Shown in pieces: positions 7,691 to 14,162 of a stretch of DNA of 14,200 nucleotides. The stretch is from the NCBI GenBank assembly GCA_021820825.1, contig JAKADD010000019.1:1-14200 (forward strand). Direction: 5' to 3'. Source of the stretch: Bacillota bacterium (GTDB taxonomy: Bacteria; Bacillota; Bacilli; Alicyclobacillales; SLC66). The notes under the pieces were generated by a model. That model saw only the letters and a list, made by a program, of their open reading frames with translations, was not told where the DNA came from and made no database searches. A program made the position numbers and the translations under genes. The stretch's first letter is position 1; every line of letters begins with the position of its first letter.

Positions 7691-7911
7691 GAGGGGGTTG
7701 ATGCGCCTGTGAGAGTTTGGCGCAGCCGTGCGTGTGTGCGGAGGCGTCACTCTGCCCGGCAGGCGCCTAGAGGGAGTTTCTGTGCGCCTGCGCTGTAATC
7801 CGGAATATTTCATCTCGCCCACACTCATAATGACATGGTGTGTTCTTTCTATTTCTAGTACAATGATGCGTATAGGTTCGTTCTTGGTATGAGGTTCGGA
7901 GGGTTGTATGA
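7691..7911. other. GC-rich noc-soj intergenic region with overlapping inverted repeats
   Basis: No gene is seen. GCGCCTG at 7703-7709 and again at 7784-7790 can each pair with CAGGCGC at 7760-7766, giving two mutually exclusive hairpins; the second extends to 8 bp (7759-7766 with 7784-7791). Bases 7703-7730 resemble 121-148. The right half is AT-richer. It has a possible -10 (TACAAT, 7859-7864) without a good -35, so a soj promoter here is only tentative. Confidence 0.55.
7703..7730 (+). repeat. Second copy of a hairpin-containing short repeat (partner at 121-148)
   Basis: Aligned without gaps to 121-148, 23 of 28 bases match, including a 15-base exact block GAGTTTGGCGCAGCC (7713-7727 and 131-145). 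In both copies GCGCC pairs with GGCGC across an 11-nt loop of similar design. This suggests a related mobile or structural element rather than chance. Confidence 0.6.
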
Positions 7912-8670
7912 ATGGCAAGAGTCATGGCTGTAGCCAACCAAAAGGGCGGTGTAGGGAAAACAACCACTTCAGTCAATCTGGGTGCCTGTCTTGCCGAACT
8001 GGGGAAGAGAGTCCTGCTGATAGACATCGATCCGCAGGGAAACACGACGTCAGGAGTCGGAATCAACAAGGCTGATGTTAAATATTGCATCTATGATGTA
8101 CTGATCAACGATGTTGGTTCGGTGGATGCGGTGCTGCCGACTACGGTTTCCAATCTGCATATTATTCCCGCTACAATTCAATTGGCAGGAGCGGAGATTG
8201 AACTCGTGCCCACGATTTCCCGGGAGGTGCGATTGCGGCGTGCGATTGCGGCGGTCAGGGGATCTTACGATTATATTTTGATCGATTGTCCACCCTCGTT
8301 GGGGTTGCTCACAATCAACGCGCTGACTGGTTCTGATTCCGTGGTGATTCCCATTCAGTGTGAGTACTACGCACTAGAGGGACTGAGTCAGTTGCTGAGC
8401 ACGATCAGGCTGGTGCAAAAGCACTTGAATACGTCGTTGCAGATCGAGGGCGTTCTCCTCACCATGCTGGATGCGCGTACGAATTTGGGGATTCAGGTGA
8501 TTGAGGATGTGAAAAAGTACTTTCGTGAGAAAGTATATCACACGATCATTCCACGCAATGTTCGTCTGAGTGAAGCTCCGAGCCACGGCAAACCGATTCT
8601 TCAATATGATCCGCGTTCACGCGGAGCCGAGGTTTATCTGGATCTTGCCAAGGAAGTGATCGGAACTTGA
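7912..8670 (+). CDS. soj: Chromosome partitioning ATPase Soj (ParA)
   Basis: This ParA-type ATPase works with Spo0J/ParB in origin segregation and, in Bacillus, also regulates DnaA. The 252-residue protein has the deviant Walker A motif KGGVGKTT at 11-18 with its signature lysine. A Walker A-prime-like DIDPQGNTTSG segment starts near residue 38, and a Walker B region is YILIDCPPSLG. The C-terminal PRNVRLSEAPSHGKP segment is typical of chromosomal Soj. ATG at 7912 has GGAGGG about 8 nt upstream. The stop overlaps the spo0J start (TTGA), so translation is coupled. A Noc-site-like palindrome lies inside the gene at 8215-8228. Confidence 0.97.
   Translation: MARVMAVANQKGGVGKTTTSVNLGACLAELGKRVLLIDIDPQGNTTSGVGINKADVKYCIYDVLINDVGSVDAVLPTTVSNLHIIPATIQLAGAEIELVPTISREVRLRRAIAAVRGSYDYILIDCPPSLGLLTINALTGSDSVVIPIQCEYYALEGLSQLLSTIRLVQKHLNTSLQIEGVLLTMLDARTNLGIQVIEDVKKYFREKVYHTIIPRNVRLSEAPSHGKPILQYDPRSRGAEVYLDLAKEVIGT
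8215..8228. promoter_or_regulatory. Candidate Noc-binding site inside soj
   Basis: The sequence is ATTTCCCGGGAGGT, matching 12 of 14 positions of the Bacillus Noc-site consensus ATTTCCCGGGAAAT and with an intact central half-site. It lies in soj coding sequence (codons for ISREV). Two mismatches in one half-site leave the call tentative. Confidence 0.4.
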
Positions 8671-9527
8671 AAGCAAAGAGCGGATTGGGCAGGGGCCTGG
8701 GGGCGCTCATACCGCAGATCGCGGATGACAGCGCTGACGACGTTGTACGGATGCGAATCGATGATCTGAAACCGAGTCCTTATCAACCGCGGAGAGAATT
8801 TGACTTTGAGAAACTGCAGGAACTTGCTGACTCCATTCGTGAACACGGAGTGCTCCAACCTATTGTCGTGCGCAAGGGCGTTGGGCGTTGGTATGAAATC
8901 ATTGCAGGTGAACGGCGATTCCGCGCCGCGAAGCAACTGGGTATGGAAACCATCCCCTCCCTTGTGCGAGACATCTCAGATCGGCAGGCAATGGAGATTG
9001 CACTTATTGAAAATCTGCAACGGGAAGATCTGAGCCCCATAGAGGTTGCAGAAGCATATGCGAAGATTATGGAGCATTTCGAGCTCACACAGGATCAACT
9101 GGCAGCCCGCGTGGGGCAGAGCAGGTCTCATGTCGCAAATCTGTTGCGATTGTTGTCCCTCCCCACTGATATTCGTGAATTTGTTTCACGTGGAACAATT
9201 TCGATGGGTCACGCGCGTGCACTTTTGTCATTGCCGGAGGTGCACGCGCAGAGAACGGTTGCGACGAAAATTGCTTCCGATGGACTGACCGTGAGAGCGG
9301 TGGAACAACTCGTGCAGCGAATGCAGAGTGTTTCACGTGGAACAAATCCAAAAAAGGAGCCTCCCAAAGTAGCGCCAGCTCTTAAAGTCTATGAGGATCA
9401 ACTGCGGGATATTCTTGGCACTTCAGTGCGTGTGCAGTTAGGCAAGCAAAGAGGAAAGATTGAAATTGAGTATTTTTCTCTCGAAGATCTGGAACGAATC
9501 GTTCAAATTTTTCGTGCGCACCCCTGA
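8667..9527 (+). CDS. spo0J: Chromosome partitioning protein Spo0J (ParB)
   Basis: This CTP-dependent DNA clamp loads at parS, spreads, and recruits SMC/condensin to the origin; it also stimulates Soj ATPase. The 286-residue protein starts with a basic, glycine-rich tail, KSGLGRGLGALIP, the usual Soj-activating peptide. The CTPase motifs are GERRFR at 81-86 and ENLQRE at 115-120. The DNA-binding helix-turn-helix lies around 138-162 (LTQDQLAARVGQSRSHVANL). The C-terminal dimerisation domain begins around residue 240. TTG at 8667 is chosen because it overlaps the soj stop and follows AAGGAAGTGAT (8650-8660) at 6 nt. The gene contains two parS sites in its own coding sequence. No clear terminator follows. 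Confidence 0.97.
   Translation: MKAKSGLGRGLGALIPQIADDSADDVVRMRIDDLKPSPYQPRREFDFEKLQELADSIREHGVLQPIVVRKGVGRWYEIIAGERRFRAAKQLGMETIPSLVRDISDRQAMEIALIENLQREDLSPIEVAEAYAKIMEHFELTQDQLAARVGQSRSHVANLLRLLSLPTDIREFVSRGTISMGHARALLSLPEVHAQRTVATKIASDGLTVRAVEQLVQRMQSVSRGTNPKKEPPKVAPALKVYEDQLRDILGTSVRVQLGKQRGKIEIEYFSLEDLERIVQIFRAHP
9182..9197. other. parS: parS centromere site 1 (in spo0J)
   Basis: TGTTTCACGTGGAACA is a mix of the two common parS half-sites (TGTTTCAC and TGTTCCAC), so it matches the bacterial parS consensus at all key positions. It encodes VSRGT at Spo0J residues 173-177. Confidence 0.93.
9329..9344. other. parS: parS centromere site 2 (in spo0J)
   Basis: This is a 16-bp copy identical to the site at 9182-9197, found 147 bp (49 codons) downstream in the same reading frame. 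It again encodes VSRGT, here at residues 222-226. Together the two form a small ParB-loading cluster about 9 kb from the DnaA boxes. Confidence 0.93.
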
Positions 9528-9797
9528 AATCGCGAATTGATCGGGCGATCATGTGGTGAAGGCAACATTTGAACGCAATGGTGTACGGCACATCCCGACG
9601 AACACAGTCGCTGACACTGTGAGTAATCCTGCGCGGTTGCCATTCTGCATCTGTGCGAATAACCCCCCGTAGACAATAATAGAACGGCCAAGATCGATGT
9701 TGGTTTCTTCTGTCTCGGGGCGCAATTTCGACGCCCTGCTGGTTGTCTTGAGAACTGGCCAGTATTTGCGGGTGATTTCAGAAAGAGAGGGCTTGTC
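9528..9797. other. 270-bp gap between spo0J and the DUF554 gene
   Basis: No plus-strand gene is seen. A short dyad (CACAGT 9603-9608 with ACTGTG 9616-9621) lacks a T-run. The minus strand has an unusually long open frame, listed separately as a doubtful small gene. No convincing promoter or terminator was found. Confidence 0.5.
9549..9725 (-). CDS. Doubtful small membrane-protein ORF
   Basis: This minus-strand frame, read from TTG at 9725, gives 58 residues with a hydrophobic stretch, SIIVYGGLFAQ, then AGLLTVSATVFVGM. The frame stays open further upstream, to about 9807, without an ATG. Possible ribosome-binding bases (CAGGG) lie about 8 nt before the TTG. No promoter was found. The composition looks protein-like and the plus strand has no gene here, but the length is within reach of chance. 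It could be a real small membrane protein, the remnant of a longer gene, or nothing. No family is recognised. Confidence 0.22.
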   Translation of the reverse strand: MRPETEETNIDLGRSIIVYGGLFAQMQNGNRAGLLTVSATVFVGMCRTPLRSNVAFTT

Positions 9798-10523
9798 TTG
9801 TTTCTGTTAGGCCCTATTGTGAATACGATTGCCATCCTACTTGGAACACTAGTCGGAACCCGCTTGCATGGAATGCCAGAACGGATGAAATCCACCGTAC
9901 TTCAAGGGCTGGGGCTCTTTGTTATTTCAATGGGATTATCCATGTTTCTCAGTGCGCCGGGCGGAGACGTGATTTACATTGTTCTCTCGATCGTGCTTGG
10001 CGGCGTATTGGGGGCGTGGTGGAATATTGAATTGCGAATTGAACGTTTTGGCGTCTGGTGCCAGCCCAAATTTAAGAGTGAGGAGAACCGGGTGGGCGAG
10101 GCGTTTGTTTTCGCCAGTCTGGTCTATGGCGTCGGATCAATGGCGATTCTGGGAGCCATTCAAAGTGGACTGAGTGGTCAAAACACCATTTTGTATACAA
10201 AGAGTCTGCTGGATGGCTTTTCGAGTATCATCTTTACCACGGTTATGGGTTCCGGTGTTGCGCTGGCGGCGATTCCCATCTTTATCTACGAGGGCGGCAT
10301 TGCGACCATTGCCCACTTCTTTGGCGCAAATCTCCACTCAGTGCCTATTACAGCGGACGTCACTGCGGTGGGCGGTATTTTGATCATGGGGATCGGCGTC
10401 AATATTCTGGATCTAAAACGCATCCAGGTTGCCAATCTGCTGCCTGGCATGCTTGTGGTCGCAGTTGTGCGCTGGCTTTCCATACATGGAGTTGTATTGC
10501 TGTCTGGCTTTATCCATCTGTGA
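9798..10523 (+). CDS. DUF554 family membrane protein
   Basis: This 241-residue integral membrane protein of the DUF554 (YdfK/YqgA) family has no established biochemical function. It opens with a membrane segment, GPIVNTIAILLGTLVG, matching the family's usual start. It then has several hydrophobic segments with short glycine-rich turns: VIYIVLSIVLGGVLGAWWNIE, AFVFASLVYGVGSMAILGAIQ, and a C-terminal pair near residues 190-240. The conserved GSMAILGAIQ-G block and the LLDGFSSIIFTT-G segment fit the family. TTG at 9798 follows an AGAGAGGG site (9784-9791). Its stop overlaps an in-frame GTG of the next gene (10520), and the true start of that gene is close by, so the two are probably cotranscribed. 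Confidence 0.92.
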   Translation: MFLLGPIVNTIAILLGTLVGTRLHGMPERMKSTVLQGLGLFVISMGLSMFLSAPGGDVIYIVLSIVLGGVLGAWWNIELRIERFGVWCQPKFKSEENRVGEAFVFASLVYGVGSMAILGAIQSGLSGQNTILYTKSLLDGFSSIIFTTVMGSGVALAAIPIFIYEGGIATIAHFFGANLHSVPITADVTAVGGILIMGIGVNILDLKRIQVANLLPGMLVVAVVRWLSIHGVVLLSGFIHL

Positions 10524-10540
10524 AACGGGGGTGCCTGTAC

Positions 10541-11053
10541 ATGTTCTCATCATTTGCTTCCAACATCTCAAATTCAGAACTTGTCATCGGTATCTTGACA
10601 AGTCTTATTCTGGTCATTCTTTCTCTGATTATCGCCTTAATTTCTGCTGCCCGATCGGCAAGACTCAAGAAGCGCTACAAGACTTTGGTTAAAGGAGAAA
10701 CAGGCCAGGACCTGGAGAGCATGATCACGACCAATCATGATCAGGTTGCGCGGTTTGAGCGAGAGGTGGAACAATTCAGACGGATCGTTGAAGACCATGA
10801 ACGGCGTTTGCGGGTGACTTCAACAACGGCCCAAATTATACGCTACAACGCATTTGCGGAGAATGGCAATGATCTCAGCTTCTCACTGGCGCTCCTGAAT
10901 GAACAGGGTGACGGCACGGTGCTGAGCAGCATATTTGGACGGGAAGAATCACGGATATACGCAAAGCCCGTCAACGGCAGCAATTCTACATACACGCTGA
11001 CACCTGAAGAGAAGAAGGTCATTGAAGCTGCGATGAACAGCCAAAAACAATAA
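10541..11053 (+). CDS. DUF4446 family protein, membrane anchored
   Basis: The function is unknown; the family is common next to parB and yyaC in Firmicutes. The 170-residue protein has one N-terminal membrane segment (about residues 14-36, LVIGILTSLILVILSLIIAL). A basic linker and a probable coiled coil (about 60-95) follow, then the conserved C-terminal domain with RYNAFAENGNDLSFSLALL, SSIFGREESRIYAKPV and a final EEKKVIEAA. ATG at 10541 is chosen because GGGGGTG (10527-10533) lies 7 nt upstream; GTG at 10520, overlapping the previous stop, is the alternative. The likely topology is an outside N-terminus with a cytoplasmic C-terminal domain, though this is inferred. Confidence 0.9.
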   Translation: MFSSFASNISNSELVIGILTSLILVILSLIIALISAARSARLKKRYKTLVKGETGQDLESMITTNHDQVARFEREVEQFRRIVEDHERRLRVTSTTAQIIRYNAFAENGNDLSFSLALLNEQGDGTVLSSIFGREESRIYAKPVNGSNSTYTLTPEEKKVIEAAMNSQKQ

Positions 11054-11098
11054 GAGCAGATACGGCCGCTCTGCCAGGTCCTCTGCACTGACGCGATC

Positions 11099-11749
11099 TC
11101 AGCGTTTGAACAGAGCGTGGAGGCGCGTGATGGGCGTGCGTTGAACGGAGCGCATGTCCGTGGCCGTTGCCGAACGCAGTCTGGACTCCGTTTCAAACAG
11201 TGCGCCCGCCACAGCATCGGCAATCACGTTGGCCATCTTGAAGACCATGCTGAGCCGTGTGTTTTGCAGCACAAAGTATTCCATGCATCCACCTACATTT
11301 ACGATCCCCGTAATGTGAATATCGCCTACGGCGGGAAGGTGTTTATGAACCCCTGCGCCGGGCTGCAGCGCGCCTTGGGCCAGTGTGATCTGTCCGACGC
11401 TGGCAGACTGGCCCAGGCAAGCGTCGATCGCAACAATATAGGGTTTTGGAACCATGCGCGCAACCTGCCGGATCGTTTCTTCCAGGTTGACGGCATGAAC
11501 AGGATTGTCGAGAGTTCCGAACAACTGTACCCGATCATTTCTCTCTGTCACTTCAGATCCCACCAGAGGTCCGAGAGCGTCTCCTGTGGAGCGGTCCGTT
11601 CCGATACACATCAGTACAACTGATGTGTTTGCGGGTCTTGCCAGCAAATGCTCTTGCAACACGTGCGTCAACTGAAACGCGGCTTCTCCATCGTCATACC
11701 TGACCCTGAAAGGGGTCTTTGCTTTTGGCCCAGTTAGCAAGTAGCCCAT
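11099..11749 (-). CDS. yyaC: Sporulation-associated protein YyaC (DUF1256, Gpr-like)
   Basis: This is a spore-former protein of the YyaC/DUF1256 family, structurally related to hydrogenase-maturation and Gpr spore proteases; its substrate is not known. The 216-residue protein has the strong signature CIGTDRSTGDALGPLVG at about residues 48-64. This is followed by GTLDNPVHAVNLEE, VAIDACLG and HITGIVNVGG-MEYFVLQNTRLS. ATG at 11749 is preferred (CAGG lies 5 nt upstream); GTG at 11752 is also possible. It is the only confidently called gene on the minus strand and converges on the DUF4446 gene with a 45-bp gap. A sigma-A-like promoter lies upstream, and no sporulation-sigma promoter was recognised. 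The C-terminal 30 residues are basic and variable. Confidence 0.95.
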   Translation of the reverse strand: MGYLLTGPKAKTPFRVRYDDGEAAFQLTHVLQEHLLARPANTSVVLMCIGTDRSTGDALGPLVGSEVTERNDRVQLFGTLDNPVHAVNLEETIRQVARMVPKPYIVAIDACLGQSASVGQITLAQGALQPGAGVHKHLPAVGDIHITGIVNVGGCMEYFVLQNTRLSMVFKMANVIADAVAGALFETESRLRSATATDMRSVQRTPITRLHALFKR

Positions 11750-11799
11750 CACATCCTGCTGAAAGATTGATAGTACAGTATGTGACTGAAAAACGGCAA

Positions 11800-11828
11800 A
11801 TTATACCCATGACAAGCATACAATTCAA
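11800..11828 (-). promoter_or_regulatory. Sigma-A-type promoter of yyaC
   Basis: On the minus strand, TTGAAT (11828-11823) and TATAAT (11805-11800) are separated by 17 bp. The transcription start would be near 11793, about 45 nt before the yyaC ATG. The match is good, but the gene's sporulation role makes a purely vegetative promoter slightly surprising. Confidence 0.7.
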
Positions 11829-11881
11829 GATAATCCTGATGTGGACGCTGTGTGCAGGCAATGCTGAAGGGGAAGTCGGCA

Positions 11882-12466
11882 ATGATAGATCTGGTCATCA
11901 CTCTCATTCTCGGTTGGCTGGCTCTCTTTGGCTATGTATTTGGAGGAACAAGAACACTCGTCTATGTTTCTGCCCTGGTCGGGAGTTGTTATGTCGTTAT
12001 AGAGGTCTTTCCGTGGCTGCGGTTGGTCGGATATGATCCGACGGTACATGGGGATTACCTGCATTGGCTGAATCGAATACTTGAGCCAATTCTGCCTGTG
12101 GCGAAAAACGGGATCCATCCCGTCCTGCCAGCGAGCGCCCCTGTTGCAAAGGCGACTGACGCCGCCGTACATATTGTCTATCGGCAGCTGATCGCAGTCG
12201 GCTATGCCTTGTGCGTCCTGTTTGGACTCCTGATGGCAGGAAAATCACTGGATACGGCATGGTCTGATTCTATGGACAGGCGTTCGCGTACTGTGTCAGG
12301 TGTATTTGTGGGTCTGTTGGCAGGCGTGTACCTGTCAGCATTCACCATACACATCATTGGGGTAACGGCGTGGTTGACACATTCCGGATTGTTGCGGTCA
12401 GAACTGTACCGTTCGTTGTTGGCGCATACATGGACTCGTATCTTAACCCGTGGTATAGTCGATTAA
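11882..12466 (+). CDS. CvpA-like integral membrane protein
   Basis: This 194-residue membrane protein has a layout resembling the CvpA family. An N-terminal MIDLVITLILGWLALFGYVFGG segment is followed by a second hydrophobic stretch (about 24-42) and a soluble middle region with several prolines (about 45-95). There are then two further membrane segments, YALCVLFGLLMAG and VSGVFVGLLAGVYLSAFTIHIIG. The S/G-rich VSGVFVGLLAGV turn and the polar tail after it are CvpA-like. The similarity is by pattern only, and the protein could be an unrelated four-helix protein. ATG at 11882 follows GAAGGGGAAG (11866-11875). It diverges from yyaC and is 37 bp before the DUF951 gene. Confidence 0.75.
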   Translation: MIDLVITLILGWLALFGYVFGGTRTLVYVSALVGSCYVVIEVFPWLRLVGYDPTVHGDYLHWLNRILEPILPVAKNGIHPVLPASAPVAKATDAAVHIVYRQLIAVGYALCVLFGLLMAGKSLDTAWSDSMDRRSRTVSGVFVGLLAGVYLSAFTIHIIGVTAWLTHSGLLRSELYRSLLAHTWTRILTRGIVD

Positions 12467-12503
12467 AACATTGTGACCAGCGTTATGGAGGCAGTCTAAC
12501 GGT

Positions 12504-12695
12504 ATGGAGAAGACCTTTCGGCTCGGCGACGTTGTGACCATGAAAAAACCGCATCCGTGTGGAACGAATGAGTGGGAGATCATCCGCATGGGCATGGACA
12601 TTCGCATCAAGTGTATAAAGTGCGGACGCAGTGTTTTGATGCCGCGCAGGGAATTTGAACGCTCTCTGAAAAAGATTGTTGGTGCGCAGCCGTAA
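12504..12695 (+). CDS. yyzM: DUF951 family small protein (YyzM-like)
   Basis: This 63-residue protein of the DUF951 family has unknown function and is typically found beside ychF near the origin in Firmicutes. The family features are FRLGDVVTMKKPHPCGTNEW at residues 5-24, then IRMGMDIRIKCIKCGRSVLMPR, with cysteines at 19, 37 and 40 that may bind a metal. The strand-rich, basic character suggests nucleic-acid binding, but that is an inference. ATG at 12504 has GGAGG (12487-12491) 12 nt upstream, slightly long. It probably shares a transcript with the upstream CvpA-like gene. The symbol follows the Bacillus member of the family. Confidence 0.9.
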   Translation: MEKTFRLGDVVTMKKPHPCGTNEWEIIRMGMDIRIKCIKCGRSVLMPRREFERSLKKIVGAQP

Positions 12696-12711
12696 GTTCG
12701 AGTGGATGGTG

Positions 12712-12747
12712 CACAACAAACAGGAAGCAACTAAAAAATGCTTCCTG
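12712..12747 (-). terminator. Probable intrinsic terminator on the minus strand
   Basis: A perfect 9-bp stem, CAGGAAGCA (12721-12729) with TGCTTCCTG (12739-12747), has a 9-nt loop. Read on the minus strand it is followed by TTTGTTGTG, while on the plus strand no T-rich tail follows. It would end a transcript of the small minus-strand ORF. Confidence 0.5.
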
Positions 12748-12781
12748 GGATTTGCGGGGGAACAGCATATTTTCCGTAAAC

Positions 12782-12826
12782 AAGCTTTAGCAGCGGCCAA
12801 CGTTGCAACGTTCACTGATAAAGCTT
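12782..12826. repeat. Nested dyad symmetry
   Basis: AAGCTTTA (12782-12789) and TAAAGCTT (12819-12826) flank a 14-bp perfect palindrome AACGTTGCAACGTT (12799-12812) with almost the same centre. It may be an operator for a dimeric or tetrameric regulator, or part of a structured RNA. No regulator is identified. Confidence 0.6.
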
Positions 12827-12853
12827 ATTCTAAAATAGTCCAAATCACACCGC

Positions 12854-12931
12854 TCAGATCACCCGATGAGCGGCAAAGATGCCTTTTGATTTGCGTAATC
12901 GATCGCGCAATGCCCGCAATTTCTTGCGCAT
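12854..12931 (-). CDS. Possible 25-residue basic small protein
   Basis: The minus-strand ATG at 12931 is preceded by GAGGTGA with 5-nt spacing, one of the best ribosome-binding sites in the window. The peptide (MRKKLRALRDRLRKSKGIF, then AAHRVI) is strongly basic with leucines at regular spacing, so an amphipathic helix is likely. An in-frame TTG at 12994 would give 46 residues but has no clear site. A 7-bp dyad overlaps the stop, and a probable minus-strand terminator lies about 110 bp downstream. No family is recognised and no clear promoter is seen, so the gene is plausible but unproven. Confidence 0.4.
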   Translation of the reverse strand: MRKKLRALRDRLRKSKGIFAAHRVI

Positions 12932-13064
12932 ACTGTTCACCTCATTTGCCTGGTACAGCGTGTATTGTGTGTTGCCTTCGTATGAATTATCCAAAGCTGC
13001 TATTTATCCATACGGATCACTATGGTGAATGAGGTACAAATCAGTATAATTTGGAGTGAAAGTC

Positions 13065-14162
13065 ATGCCATTAAGAGCCGGGATAGTTGGTCTGCCAAAC
13101 GTAGGCAAATCCACTCTTTTCAATGCGATCACCAGGGCCGGAGCCGAAGCGGCCAATTATCCGTTTTGCACAATTGACCCGAATGTGGGAGTTGTGGAAG
13201 TTCCCGATGATCGCCTGCGTGTCCTTGCCGATATCGTACATCCTGCAAGGATAGTTCCGACGGCATTCGAATTCGTTGATATCGCAGGCCTTGTAAAAGG
13301 AGCAAGTCGAGGGGAGGGCCTCGGTAACCAGTTTCTGGCGCATATACGCGAGGTCGACGCCATCGTCCATGTGGTTCGATGTTTCACAGATAATGATATC
13401 ACACACGTGGCGGGTAAGGTAGACCCAGAAGACGATATTGAGACAATCGACCTCGAATTGATTTTTGCGGACATGGACACGGTGAGTAAACGTCTCGATC
13501 GGACGCGTCGTCAGGCCAAGAGCGGAGACGCAAAAGTGCGTGATGAAGTTGCGACGCTGGAGTATGTCCTTGGCCAGCTTGAGCAGGGACATCCGATTCG
13601 CCGCCTGCCGCTTACCGTTGAACAGGCTGAAGCAGTTCGCGATCTGCACCTGTTGTCGCAAAAACCGGTTCTGTATGCGGCCAACGTTGCCGAGTCCGAA
13701 GCAGCCCGATCCGATCTGCCGTTCGTTGAACCGGTCAGAAAAGCGGCTGATCGGGAAGGCACCCATATGGTGGTCATCAGCGCCAAAGTTGAAGCGGAAA
13801 TCGCGGAAATTGAAGATGCGGATCGGGAACTCTTTCTGGCCGAACTGGGTCTGAAAGAATCCGGATTGGACCGTCTCATTCGAGCGTCCTATGATTTGCT
13901 GGGGCTGATCACCTATTTTACGGCAGGACCCACCGAGGTCAGGGCTTGGACCGTGAAAAATGGAACGAAAGCTCCACAGGCGGCGGGCGTCATTCATTCC
14001 GATTTTGAACGCGGCTTTATCCGCGCTGAGGTTGTGGGGTATTCCGACCTTGCTGCTGGCGGGTCCATGGCAAGCGCAAGAGACGGCGGGAAGTTGCGGC
14101 TTGAGGGTAAAGACTATATTGTCTCTGACGGAGACGTGATGCATTTCCGGTTTAATGTATGA
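13065..14162 (+). CDS. ychF: Redox-regulated ATPase YchF (Obg-family)
   Basis: This P-loop NTPase of the Obg/YchF group binds ribosomes and hydrolyses ATP rather than GTP. The 365-residue length is normal. Walker A is GLPNVGKS at 9-16, followed by [18 protein letters not shown] and the G3 region [10 protein letters not shown]. The G4 position reads NVAE (207-210) instead of NKxD, the hallmark of ATP specificity. A helical insert lies mid-protein, and the C-terminal TGS domain begins near [19 protein letters not shown] at 13065 is chosen for the family N-terminus and the GGAGTGA site (13053-13059) 5 nt upstream; GTG at 13056 is rejected. TATAAT at 13045-13050 is too close to the start to be its ordinary promoter. 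Confidence 0.98.
   Translation: MPLRAGIVGLPNVGKSTLFNAITRAGAEAANYPFCTIDPNVGVVEVPDDRLRVLADIVHPARIVPTAFEFVDIAGLVKGASRGEGLGNQFLAHIREVDAIVHVVRCFTDNDITHVAGKVDPEDDIETIDLELIFADMDTVSKRLDRTRRQAKSGDAKVRDEVATLEYVLGQLEQGHPIRRLPLTVEQAEAVRDLHLLSQKPVLYAANVAESEAARSDLPFVEPVRKAADREGTHMVVISAKVEAEIAEIEDADRELFLAELGLKESGLDRLIRASYDLLGLITYFTAGPTEVRAWTVKNGTKAPQAAGVIHSDFERGFIRAEVVGYSDLAAGGSMASARDGGKLRLEGKDYIVSDGDVMHFRFNV

Larger units (their letters stand above)
12696..13064. other. 369-bp gap between the DUF951 gene and ychF
   Basis: There is no convincing plus-strand gene: the one long plus frame is cysteine-rich and lacks a ribosome-binding site. The gap holds a stem-loop at 12721-12747, a nested dyad at 12782-12826, a 7-bp dyad at 12850-12873 (CCGCTCA/TGAGCGG), a possible minus-strand small ORF at 12854-12931, and two one-mismatch DnaA boxes in the same orientation (12987-12995 and 13004-13012). 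Confidence 0.6.

Noticed and set aside
9603..9621. Small dyad after spo0J as a terminator
   Set aside because: The stem has only 6 bp and no T-run follows on either strand.
11053..11072. Stem AGAGC/GCTCT between the DUF4446 gene and yyaC as a bidirectional terminator
   Set aside because: Only 5 bp pair and there is no T-rich tail in either direction.
12987..13012. Two one-mismatch DnaA boxes (TTATCCAAA, TTATCCATA) before ychF
   Set aside because: Single-mismatch 9-mers are common by chance; without further boxes they do not support a functional cluster.
12676..13032. 118-codon plus-strand frame in the ychF upstream gap
   Set aside because: It overlaps the DUF951 gene end, lacks a ribosome-binding site and gives a cysteine-rich, low-plausibility protein.
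13045..13050. TATAAT as the ychF promoter
   Set aside because: No -35 lies 16-18 bp upstream, and transcription would begin at about 13057, inside the ychF ribosome-binding site, leaving almost no leader.
13071..14144. 357-codon open frame antisense to ychF
   Set aside because: It mirrors the strongly conserved YchF coding sequence, has no ribosome-binding site and shows no recognisable domains, so it is a shadow frame.
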